Below, in pieces: positions 53,841 through 64,000 of a stretch of DNA of 64,000 nt; positions within the stretch are counted from its first letter, which is position 1; every line of letters starts with the position of its first letter. This DNA is from Azospirillum brasilense (GTDB taxonomy: Bacteria > Pseudomonadota > Alphaproteobacteria > Azospirillales > Azospirillaceae): positions 2,543,501-2,607,500 of the forward strand of contig NZ_CP032345.1 in the NCBI RefSeq assembly GCF_005222205.1, written 5' to 3'. A model generated the notes under the pieces. That model did no database searches. It was not told the DNA's origin and was given only the letters and a program-made list of their open reading frames with translations. Both the position numbers and the translations under genes were made by a program.

Positions 53841-54737
53841 TCAGCCCTCCACGAACTCCCCGATCCGGTAGCCCTGGGCGAACAGCAGGGCGGTAAGGTC
53901 GCCATGGTCCACGCGGGCGCGGGCCTGGGCGGCCACGGTCGGCTTGGCGTGGAAGGCGACGCCCAGCCCGGCGGCCAGCAGCATCGGCAGGTCGTTGGCG
54001 CCGTCGCCGACGGCCATCGTCTCGACGGTCGGGACGTGGCGCTCTCCGGCGTAGGCGAGCAGGGCCTCCAGCTTGCTGTCCTTGTCGAGGATCGGCTCGA
54101 CCACCGCGCCGGTCATGATGCCGTCCACCACCTCCAGCACGTTGCCGCGGTCGTCGTCGAAGCCGACCCACTGGCGCACCCGCTCCGTGAAGCAGCGGAA
54201 GCCGCCGGAAACCAGCACGCAGGTCGCCCCGTTGGCGCGCATGGTGGAAACCAAAGTCTTGGCGCCCGGCATCAGGGTGGCGCGCTGCCACACCTCGTCG
54301 ACGACGCTCTCGTTCAGGCCCTTCAGCAGGGCGACCCGCTCGCGCACCGCGCCCTTGAAGTCGATCTCGCCGTTCATGGCGCGAACGGTGATCGCGGCGA
54401 TGTGGTCCTTCAGCCCGACGTAATCGCCAAGCTCGTCCAGCATCTCCTGCTCGATGATCGTCGATTCCATATCGGCGACCAGCAGGCGCTTCTTCCGGTT
54501 GCCCGGCTTCTGGGCGATGACGTCCACGGCGAGGCCATCAAGAGCGCGGCGCACGGCGGCTTCGGCCTGCTCGGGCACCAGCCCTTCCTCGGCGATGTCG
54601 CAGGCGCGGTCCGGCGCCAGCCAGTCCGGCTTGGCGGTGTCGGCCCCCAGCGCGGTCAGGGACGCGCGGGCGGCCTGCACGGCCTGCTCGTCGAGAACGG
54701 CGGAGGCGGCGGCGATCAGCGTAACGACAGCGCTCAT
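53841..54737 (-). CDS. serB: Phosphoserine phosphatase SerB
   Basis: 298 residues; final step of serine synthesis. HAD-family motifs: LLVADMESTII (motif I), VSGGF (motif II, Ser/Thr region), and MAVGDGANDLPML (motif III Asp). In motif I the second Asp of the usual DxDxT is Glu (codon GAA), while the nucleophile Asp is kept. The N-terminal 80 residues resemble the ACT-like extension of alphaproteobacterial SerB. Start ATG 54737 is the family start; the frame extends 24 codons further upstream. Confidence 0.92.
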   Translation of the reverse strand: MSAVVTLIAAASAVLDEQAVQAARASLTALGADTAKPDWLAPDRACDIAEEGLVPEQAEAAVRRALDGLAVDVIAQKPGNRKKRLLVADMESTIIEQEMLDELGDYVGLKDHIAAITVRAMNGEIDFKGAVRERVALLKGLNESVVDEVWQRATLMPGAKTLVSTMRANGATCVLVSGGFRCFTERVRQWVGFDDDRGNVLEVVDGIMTGAVVEPILDKDSKLEALLAYAGERHVPTVETMAVGDGANDLPMLLAAGLGVAFHAKPTVAAQARARVDHGDLTALLFAQGYRIGEFVEG

Positions 54738-54898
54738 GGCGGGGCGATCCTGGAAGAGCCGTGGGGAAGGGCGCGCGCGCTCCCTAGCACAGCCGGGAGT
54801 TTGCGCCAACCCACTCCGCCAAGCGTCATAGACATTCCGCGTCGTGGACCCGGGCGCCTCCCGCCGTGTTTCCGCTCAAATCGCGGGAGGGTTCGTCC

Positions 54899-55387
54899 AT
54901 GATCCAGCGGCCTGCCACCCTTCTTACCCCGTCCATTCTTGCTTTCACCCTGCTGTTGGCCGGATGCGGCGCCGGGACTGATCTGGCGCAGCGCCCGCCG
55001 CCCGGCTATGTCGGCGACGTGGCGGCGCGCGTCTCGGCGGTGGATTGGGCGCAGGCCCGCCCCGTGACGGTTCAATTGGACGAGTTCCGGTTCCAGCCCG
55101 ACCGTCTGGCCTTCGAGCGGGGAACGCCGTACCGCCTGACGCTGGAGAACGGCGGGAGCGTCGCGCACACCTTCACCTCCGAAGGCTTCTTCAAGGCCAT
55201 CGCGGTGCGGCGGGTCACCACCGCGCAAGGCGCCGTCGAGACGCCGGCCCTGGTGAATCTGGAGATACCCGCCGGACAGACCGACGTGGTGGACTTCATC
55301 CCGATCCAGGCCGGAACCTACGACCTGGCCTGCCACGAACCGCTGCACAGCAGCTTCGGCATGACCGGGACGATCACGGTTCGCTGA
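54899..55387 (+). CDS. Cupredoxin-like lipoprotein
   Basis: 162 residues. Signal peptide with lipobox LLLAGCG, lipidated Cys23. The mature part has a plastocyanin-like pattern with probable type-1 copper ligands His90 (VAHTF), Cys145 (ACHE), His150 (PLHSS) and Met155 (FGMTG). The spacing C-x4-H-x4-M is typical. Likely an outer- or inner-membrane-anchored electron or copper carrier. Start ATG 54899 has GGGAGGG upstream. Alone in its unit; miaA follows 80 bp later. Confidence 0.78.
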   Translation: MIQRPATLLTPSILAFTLLLAGCGAGTDLAQRPPPGYVGDVAARVSAVDWAQARPVTVQLDEFRFQPDRLAFERGTPYRLTLENGGSVAHTFTSEGFFKAIAVRRVTTAQGAVETPALVNLEIPAGQTDVVDFIPIQAGTYDLACHEPLHSSFGMTGTITVR

Positions 55388-55467
55388 GGCCCCGCACCGG
55401 TCGCCCTTGCCAAGCCGAGCCTTCCCCTGCCATACGCTGTAGCCGGAGGAACGTCAGGCAAGGCGAC

Positions 55468-56460
55468 ATGGCAGAGGACAGCCCGCGCAACCGGGATGTG
55501 CAGCACCGGCACGTGGTGGTGATCGGCGGCCCGACGGCCTCGGGCAAGTCGGGCATGGCGCTCGACATCGCCTTGGCGCGCAACGGCACGGTCATCAACG
55601 CCGACAGCATGCAGCTTTATGCCGAGCTGGACGTGCTGACCGCCCGTCCGGGGGCGGAGGATCTGGCGAAGGCTCCGCATCGGCTCTACGGCGTGCTGCC
55701 GGCGGCGGAGCGCGGCTCCGCCGCGCGCTGGCGCGACATGGCGCTGGCCGAGATCGCCGCGGCCCATGCCGCCGGGCGTCTGCCCATCGTCGTCGGCGGC
55801 ACCGGCCTCTATCTGCGCACGCTGATGGAGGGCTTGAGCGCCGTCCCCGCCATCCCGGACGAGGTCCGCAAGGCCGCCCACGCCCGGCTCCAGGAGCTGG
55901 GGGGCGAGGCGTTCCGCGCGGAGCTGGTGGGCCGCGACCCGGCCTCGGCCAAACTCAACCCCGGCGACACCACCCGACTGACCCGCGCCTGGGAAGTGCT
56001 GGAGGCCACCGGCCATCCCCTCTCCCACTGGCAGACCCAGCGGGCCGAGGGCGCGCCGGAGGGGCTGGCCTTCTCCGTGCTCGTGATCGACCCACCGCGC
56101 GACGCGCTCTACGCCAATTGCGACCGCCGCTTCCGCGTGATGATGGGGCAGGGGGCGTTGGAGGAGGTGCGGCGGCTCGACGCGCTCGGCCTCGATCCCG
56201 ACCTGCCGGCGATGAAGGCGCTGGGCGTTCCGGAGCTGCGCGATCATCTGCGCGGCACGCTGACTCTCGACGAAGCCATTGCGCTGGCTCAGCAATCGAC
56301 GCGCCGCTACGCGAAGCGGCAGGTCACCTGGTTCCGTCACCAGCTCGCGGCGCGGCCGCCGGCCTCCGCGCTGCATGGCTGCCATACGATCAATTCGCTC
56401 TACGCAAGACCGCTTAGTGAAGCAATACTGACCTATCTTGAAACGACGTTGCGTCGTTGA
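55468..56460 (+). CDS. miaA: tRNA dimethylallyltransferase MiaA
   Basis: 330 residues. P-loop GGPTASGKSGMALD, NADSMQLY, the IVVGGTGLYLRTLMEGL segment and the C-terminal YAKRQVTWFRHQ match MiaA. Adds dimethylallyl to A37 of tRNAs reading codons that start with U. Start ATG 55468, AAGG upstream. The window thus has two anticodon-loop modification pathways, the other being queuosine. No hfq follows; an aminotransferase gene does, after 18 bp. Confidence 0.95.
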   Translation: MAEDSPRNRDVQHRHVVVIGGPTASGKSGMALDIALARNGTVINADSMQLYAELDVLTARPGAEDLAKAPHRLYGVLPAAERGSAARWRDMALAEIAAAHAAGRLPIVVGGTGLYLRTLMEGLSAVPAIPDEVRKAAHARLQELGGEAFRAELVGRDPASAKLNPGDTTRLTRAWEVLEATGHPLSHWQTQRAEGAPEGLAFSVLVIDPPRDALYANCDRRFRVMMGQGALEEVRRLDALGLDPDLPAMKALGVPELRDHLRGTLTLDEAIALAQQSTRRYAKRQVTWFRHQLAARPPASALHGCHTINSLYARPLSEAILTYLETTLRR

Positions 56461-56478
56461 CCCTCAGGAGGATTGAAA

Positions 56479-57693
56479 GTGACGGTCGATTGGGGAAACG
56501 TGTTTGCCGGTCGCGTCGCCGGCATGGGAGCTTCGGAAATCCGGGAGCTGCTGAAGCTGCTCGAACGGCCGGAAATCATCTCCTTCGCCGGGGGCATCCC
56601 GGACCCCGATTTCTTCCCGACCGCGGCCATCGCCCGCGCCTATGAGAAGATCTTCCAGTCCAACGGCGGGGCCGGCGGCGCGCTCCAGTACACCATCAGC
56701 GAGGGCTTCACGCCGCTGCGCGAGTGGATCTGCACCTACATGGGCCGCCGCGGCATCCAGGCCGGGCTGGACGAGGTGCTGGTGACCAGCGGGTCGCAGC
56801 AGGCGCTGGAGTTCGTCGGCAAGCTGCTGATCGGGCCGGGCGAGAAGATCCTGGTGACCCGCCCGACCTATCTCGGCGCACTCCAGGCCTTCTCGCCCTA
56901 TGAGCCGCAGTATCTCTCCGTCCCCGGCGACGCCGAAGGGCCGGACCTCGCCGCGGTGGAGGCGGCGCTGGAGCAGAAGCCGAAGTTCTTCTACCTCGTC
57001 CCCGATTTCCAGAACCCCAACGGCACGACGATCTCGCTGGCCCGCCGCGAGGCGCTGCTCGACCTCTGCGCCAAGCACGGCGTGCCGATCGTCGAGGATG
57101 CGGCCTACACCGAGCTGCGCTACGAAGGCGAAGCGATCCCGTCCTTGGTCGCGCTGGACGCCGCCCGCAACGGCGGCAAGATCACCAACGTGCTCTTCTG
57201 CGGCTCCTTCTCCAAGACGATGGTGCCGGCGCTGCGCGTGGGCTGGATCAACGGCCCGGCAGAGGTGATCAACCGGCTGGTCCTGATGAAGCAGGCCGGC
57301 GATCTCCACACCAGCACCATCAACCAGATCGTGCTGCACGACGTGGTGTCGCAGAGCTTCGACAGCCACATTCGCCGCCTGCGCGCCAGCTACAAGGAGC
57401 GCCGCGACGCCATGCTGACCGCGCTGGCCGAGTTTGCTCCGGCCGGGGTGACCTGGACCAAGCCGGAAGGCGGCATGTTCGTCTGGATCGAACTGCCGGA
57501 AGGCACCGACGGGGTGGAGTTGCTGGCCCGCGCCATCAAGGACGCCAACGTCGCCTTCGTCCCCGGCTCGGCCTTCCACGCCGACCGCTCGGGCAAGAAC
57601 ACGCTGCGCCTCAGCTTCTCCAACAACAACCCGGAGCGCATCCGCGAAGGCATCCGCCGCCTCTGCGGCCTGCTTCACACCGTCGCGGCGTAA
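56479..57693 (+). CDS. PLP-dependent aminotransferase (class I/II, 2-aminoadipate/LysN-like)
   Basis: 404 residues. IISFAGGIPDPDFFP at the N-terminus, LQYTISEGFTPLREWI, the NPNGTTIS loop and the PLP lysine in CGSFSKTMVPALRVGW place it in the group that includes LysN, 2-aminoadipate and MocR-catalytic-domain enzymes. No DNA-binding domain. GTG 56479 is preferred to TTG 56473 because AGGAGG lies 8 bases before the GTG. Substrate unsettled; the following ilv genes make branched-chain keto acids, but there is no direct link. Confidence 0.82.
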   Translation: MTVDWGNVFAGRVAGMGASEIRELLKLLERPEIISFAGGIPDPDFFPTAAIARAYEKIFQSNGGAGGALQYTISEGFTPLREWICTYMGRRGIQAGLDEVLVTSGSQQALEFVGKLLIGPGEKILVTRPTYLGALQAFSPYEPQYLSVPGDAEGPDLAAVEAALEQKPKFFYLVPDFQNPNGTTISLARREALLDLCAKHGVPIVEDAAYTELRYEGEAIPSLVALDAARNGGKITNVLFCGSFSKTMVPALRVGWINGPAEVINRLVLMKQAGDLHTSTINQIVLHDVVSQSFDSHIRRLRASYKERRDAMLTALAEFAPAGVTWTKPEGGMFVWIELPEGTDGVELLARAIKDANVAFVPGSAFHADRSGKNTLRLSFSNNNPERIREGIRRLCGLLHTVAA

Positions 57694-57998
57694 CCTCCGC
57701 CAGTCCTCGCGCAACGGCCTGCCTCCGCACCCGCGGGGCAGGCCGTTCGCGTTTCCGGGCGGCTTTGCGGGGAGGGCGGTCTTTCCAGCTTGCGAAATAT
57801 TTGGAAAAACTGCGGCAAAAAATCTTTTCGATCATTCGCAAAATGGGTTGACCGACGACCGGCTGATTGTCTAGTTTGCCGGTCCCGGCCTTCGCCTTTG
57901 GGGATAACCCCTTGTTTTCCCAGCAGGCCATCGCCGGGGTTTGAGAAGGAACAGGGCCGCCCGTGAAAAGAGGGGCCCCCATTGGAAGGTCGTGAGCT
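57694..57998 (+). other. Intergenic region before ilvB (305 bp)
   Basis: Holds a hairpin at 57713-57747 (AACGGCCTGCC with GGCAGGCCGTT, weak T run) that probably ends the aminotransferase transcript, then an AT-richer part (57780-57880) with the likely ilv promoter. No leader peptide with a run of Ile, Val or Leu codons was found. Confidence 0.5.
57848..57877 (+). promoter_or_regulatory. Candidate ilvB promoter
   Basis: TTGACC (57848-57853), 18 bp, TAGTTT (57872-57877), located in the AT-richer stretch about 120 bp before ilvB. Confidence 0.35.
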
Positions 57999-59762
<1,764 letters not shown>

Positions 59763-59812
59763 TCGCGGCGACCAAGACGAACGGTTGAAGGCCCTCTGGC
59801 GGAGTACGGATC

Positions 59813-60319
59813 GTGGAAGAGAAGATCGAGAAGCACACCATCGCCGTGCTGGTGGACAACGAGCCGGGCGTGCTGGCCCGCGTCATCGGCCTGTTCTCGG
59901 GCCGCGGCTACAACATCGAAAGCCTGACGGTGGCGGAGGTGAACAACGCCGACCACCTGTCCCGCATCACCCTGGTCACCTCCGGCACCCGCATGGTGGT
60001 GGAGCAGATCAAGGCCCAGCTCGACCGCCTCGTGCCGGTGCACAAGGTGCACGACCTGACGGACGAGGGTCCGTCGGTGGAGCGTGAGCTGGCGCTGGTC
60101 AAGGTCGCCGGCACCGGCGAGCGCCGCATCGAGGCGCTGCGCCTGGCCGACATCTTCAAGGCGAAGGTCGTGGACGCCACCCTGACCTCCTTCGTGTTCG
60201 AACTGACCGGCACGACGGCCGAGGTCGACGATTTCGTCGGGCTGATGGCTCAGCTCGGCCTCGTCGAGGCCAGCCGCACCGGCGTCGTCGCCATGTCCAA
60301 GGGAGCCACCGGCTTCTGA
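59813..60319 (+). CDS. ilvN: Acetolactate synthase, small regulatory subunit
   Basis: 168 residues from a GTG start. The N-terminal ACT domain (HTIAVLVDNEPGVLARVIGLFSGRGYNIESLTVAEV) binds valine for feedback control. The C-terminal ALS_ss_C domain (VERELALVKVAG and SFVFELTGTTAEVDDF) follows. Activates IlvB. Length fits the IlvH/IlvN family of alphaproteobacteria. Confidence 0.95.
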   Translation: MEEKIEKHTIAVLVDNEPGVLARVIGLFSGRGYNIESLTVAEVNNADHLSRITLVTSGTRMVVEQIKAQLDRLVPVHKVHDLTDEGPSVERELALVKVAGTGERRIEALRLADIFKAKVVDATLTSFVFELTGTTAEVDDFVGLMAQLGLVEASRTGVVAMSKGATGF

Positions 60320-60412
60320 TTTTGGCCCTAAGCGGCGGGCTATGACGCCACCCATGACAGGGAGACGACCCAGCCCGCCGTCCTTTTGCAGGTCTGCCGA
60401 ACAGTCTTGTGC

Positions 60413-61514
<1,102 letters not shown>

Positions 61515-61540
61515 TCGGTTCCTGGATCGAGAAACGGGAG

Positions 61541-61569
61541 AGCGCGCCGCGAGGCGCGCTTTTTCGTTT
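61541..61569 (+). terminator. Intrinsic terminator of ilvC
   Basis: AGCGCGCC (61541-61548), loop GCGA, GGCGCGCT (61553-61560), then TTTTCGTTT. Confidence 0.9.
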
Positions 61570-61591
61570 GTGGATAGTTCTGCTGTTGGCT

Positions 61592-61678
61592 TGTCCCCCT
61601 CCCGACCTCCCCCCCGCTTTGCAGGGGGAGGAGAAAATTCCCTCCCCTGCGAAGCGGGGGAGGGTTAGGGTGGGGGCA
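61592..61678. repeat. C/G-rich palindromic intergenic element, copy 5
   Basis: Almost the same sequence as copy 3 over its whole length, with arms CCTCCCCCCCGCTTTGCAGG and CCCTCCCCTGCGAAGCGGGG and the tail GGGTTAGGGTGGGGGCA. Between the convergent ilvC and phoU genes. Confidence 0.88.
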
Positions 61679-61699
61679 AGTGCAACCGGCTGGAAAACC

Positions 61700-62404
61700 T
61701 CACACATCCCCCCGTGACCGGTCCGCCTTCGGCCGCTCGTCGAGCAGCGGCCGGCCGGTGTGCACGAAATGCACGACCTCGGCGATGTTGGTGGCGTGGT
61801 CGCCGATGCGCTCCAGGCTCTTGGCGATGAACAGCAGGTGCATGTGGGCGGTGAACATCTCCGGCAGGCGGGCGGCCGACTGGTTGATGCTCTCGCACAG
61901 GCTGGTGTAGAGCGCGTCCACCTCGTCGTCGGTGCGCCAGACGCGCAGCGCCAGTTCGACGTCGCCGTCCACATAGGCGTCCACCGCGGTGGTCAGGCGC
62001 TGGCGCACCAGACGGCCCAGGTTGGGCAGGGTGCTCATCGCCGGGGATTCGGGGAACTCGGCCACGGAGACGGCGCGGCGGGCGGTGTTGGCGGCGTGGT
62101 CGCCGACGCGCTCCAGGTTGCCGGCGATCTTCAGCGCGGCGATCACCTCGCGCAGATCGTCGGCCACCGGCTGGCGTAGCACCAGCATGCGCATGCAATT
62201 GGCCTCGATCTCGTGCTCGTAGCTGTCGAGGCGCGCGTCGGACTCGACGATGGCGCGGGCCTGCTCCGGGTTGCGCTGGGTCAGGCAGGTCAGCGCGCCG
62301 TCGAGCTGGGTTTCCGCGGCGCCCGCCATCTGCACGATGCTGGCCTTCAGCCGCTTCATGGCGTCTTCGAACGCGGTGACGATGTGCGGGGCGGGGTGCT
62401 TCAT
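61700..62404 (-). CDS. phoU: Phosphate-signalling protein PhoU
   Basis: 234 residues, all helical, with the two PhoU repeats: IAGNLERVGDHAANTAR and AKSLERIGDHATNIAEVV carry the metal-binding E.xxD pattern. Represses the Pho response and modulates phosphate uptake. Usually follows pstB; here no pst or phoB gene is present on this side, though upstream genes of the same strand would lie past 62404, where the divergent UPF0114 gene starts. So phoU is a single gene here. Confidence 0.94.
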   Translation of the reverse strand: MKHPAPHIVTAFEDAMKRLKASIVQMAGAAETQLDGALTCLTQRNPEQARAIVESDARLDSYEHEIEANCMRMLVLRQPVADDLREVIAALKIAGNLERVGDHAANTARRAVSVAEFPESPAMSTLPNLGRLVRQRLTTAVDAYVDGDVELALRVWRTDDEVDALYTSLCESINQSAARLPEMFTAHMHLLFIAKSLERIGDHATNIAEVVHFVHTGRPLLDERPKADRSRGDV

Positions 62405-62596
62405 GGGGCTGGCCTTATCGGTGCGGGCGTCGGTGGCGGACGGCCGGAAACCTTACAGTTTTGCGGCCCGGCAGGCCAGTACCGTCGCCGCGCGGCACGC
62501 GGCGGGCGCCGCATGGGAATGGTTGATTTCGCATGTGCGAAATGGCAAGAGTCCGGCCCTGCTACCCCTTATGACCAAGCACGGACGCCGACCGTC

Positions 62597-63139
62597 ATGA
62601 TCGAACGCCGTTTCGAACAGATCATCTTCGCCAGCCGCTGGCTGCTCGCCCCCTTCTATCTGGGGCTCGTCGTGTCGCTGGTGCTCCTGCTCGCGAAGTT
62701 CACCCAGGAGATCTTCCACATCGTCCCGCACGTGCTGGAGATGCAGGAAAAGGACGTCCTCCTGGCCGTGCTGACCCTGATTGACCTGTCGCTGGCCGGC
62801 AACCTGCTGCTGATGGTGATCTTTTCGGGATACGAGAACTTCGTGTCCAAGATCGACGTGGCCGACCACAAGGACCGCCCGGACTGGATGGGCAAGGTCG
62901 ACTTCGGCGGGCTGAAGCTGAAGCTGATCGCCTCCATCGTGGCGATCTCCGGCATCCACCTGCTGAAAAGCTTCATGAACATCGACAACACCAGCAAGGA
63001 AAACCTGATGTGGATGGTCATCGTCCACATGACCTTCGTGGTGTCGGGCGTCCTGCTGGCCCTGATGGACCGGCTGGAAGGGAGCCATCACGGAGCGCAC
63101 GGCAAGGCGGCGGCCGCGGCGAAATCCGATCATCATTGA
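62597..63139 (+). CDS. UPF0114/YqhA-family membrane protein
   Basis: 180 residues. Three or four membrane segments: SRWLLAPFYLGLVVSLVLLL, LLAVLTLIDLSLAGNLLLMV, LKLIASIVAISGIHLLKSF, and VIVHMTFVVSGVLLALMDRL. The sequence FSGYENFVSKID is the family signature. The C-terminus is His/Ala/Lys-rich. Function unknown. Start ATG 62597. Confidence 0.9.
   Translation: MIERRFEQIIFASRWLLAPFYLGLVVSLVLLLAKFTQEIFHIVPHVLEMQEKDVLLAVLTLIDLSLAGNLLLMVIFSGYENFVSKIDVADHKDRPDWMGKVDFGGLKLKLIASIVAISGIHLLKSFMNIDNTSKENLMWMVIVHMTFVVSGVLLALMDRLEGSHHGAHGKAAAAAKSDHH

Positions 63140-64000
<861 letters not shown>

Noticed and set aside
57912-57995. Possible leader peptides before ilvB (TTG 57912 and GTG 57963)
   Set aside because: Neither has a run of Ile, Val or Leu codons and no terminator/antiterminator pair follows, so attenuation is not supported.

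Overview
The window is high-GC, densely coded chromosomal DNA from an alphaproteobacterium. I place it in Azospirillum (Rhodospirillales), most likely the A. brasilense group. The grounds are the fused anthranilate synthase trpE(G) behind a Trp-rich leader, the circularly permuted two-piece tmRNA typical of alphaproteobacteria, the three-subunit transhydrogenase (pntAA, pntAB, pntB), and GapR, COQ9, ThyX and an alpha-type SspB. The species is inferred from gene content, not measured. No IS element, prophage, CRISPR array, tRNA or rRNA was found. The region looks like core chromosome.

Layout. 1-248: end of a flippase-like membrane protein. 226-4122 (minus): queuosine operon queA-tgt-queF-queG. 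4180-10009 (minus): ABC1 kinase, FAD oxidoreductase, bacteriohemerythrin, PepF-type peptidase and a small unknown protein. 10243-13469 (plus): secreted PHB-depolymerase-like esterase and prpE. 13540-16371: KfrA_N-like mini-protein, then a periplasmic rhodanese with a YeeE-type sulfur transporter. 16552-21498 (plus): ECF sigma/anti-sigma pair followed by an SGNH hydrolase-like protein, a TPR glycosyltransferase and a GT-A-like protein. 21556-27094 (minus): indolepyruvate ferredoxin oxidoreductase, a response regulator and a CBS protein. 27268-28962: a CDF transporter and a degenerate CDF-like protein. 28995-31401: trpL attenuator and trpE(G). 31438-35478: gapR and the pnt operon. 35548-38238: panB, rpsU, def, COQ9. 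38243-39566 (minus): tmRNA, sspB, TfoX-like. 39696-43249: thyX, SPINDLY-type glycosyltransferase, DUF983 and a small coiled coil. 43330-46131: TrpXYZ-like ABC transporter. 46162-49328 (minus): mrp/apbC and a Kef-type antiporter. 49513-53758: hflK-hflC-DUF2065-degP. 53841-57693: serB, cupredoxin lipoprotein, miaA, aminotransferase. 57999-61514: ilvB-ilvN-ilvC. 61700-64000: phoU, a UPF0114 protein and the start of mreB.

How the genes work together. Several loci form known functional units: queuosine synthesis, transhydrogenation, branched-chain amino acid synthesis, membrane protein quality control (HflKC with DegP), and ribosome rescue with tag-directed proteolysis (tmRNA next to SspB). Two tRNA-anticodon-loop modification functions are present (queuosine; MiaA). 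Tryptophan/indole metabolism appears three times: trpE(G) with attenuation, indolepyruvate oxidoreductase, and an ABC transporter of the TrpXYZ type.

Two non-coding features stand out. The first is the permuted ssrA gene, where the G3-U70 pair, the tag frame and the intervening segment can all be read directly. The second is a family of about 90-120 bp C/G-rich palindromic elements in at least five intergenic sites, three of them between genes of one probable operon. I saw no clearly new multi-gene system. The best candidate for something undescribed is the SGNH/TPR-GT/GT-A cluster behind the sigma/anti-sigma pair.
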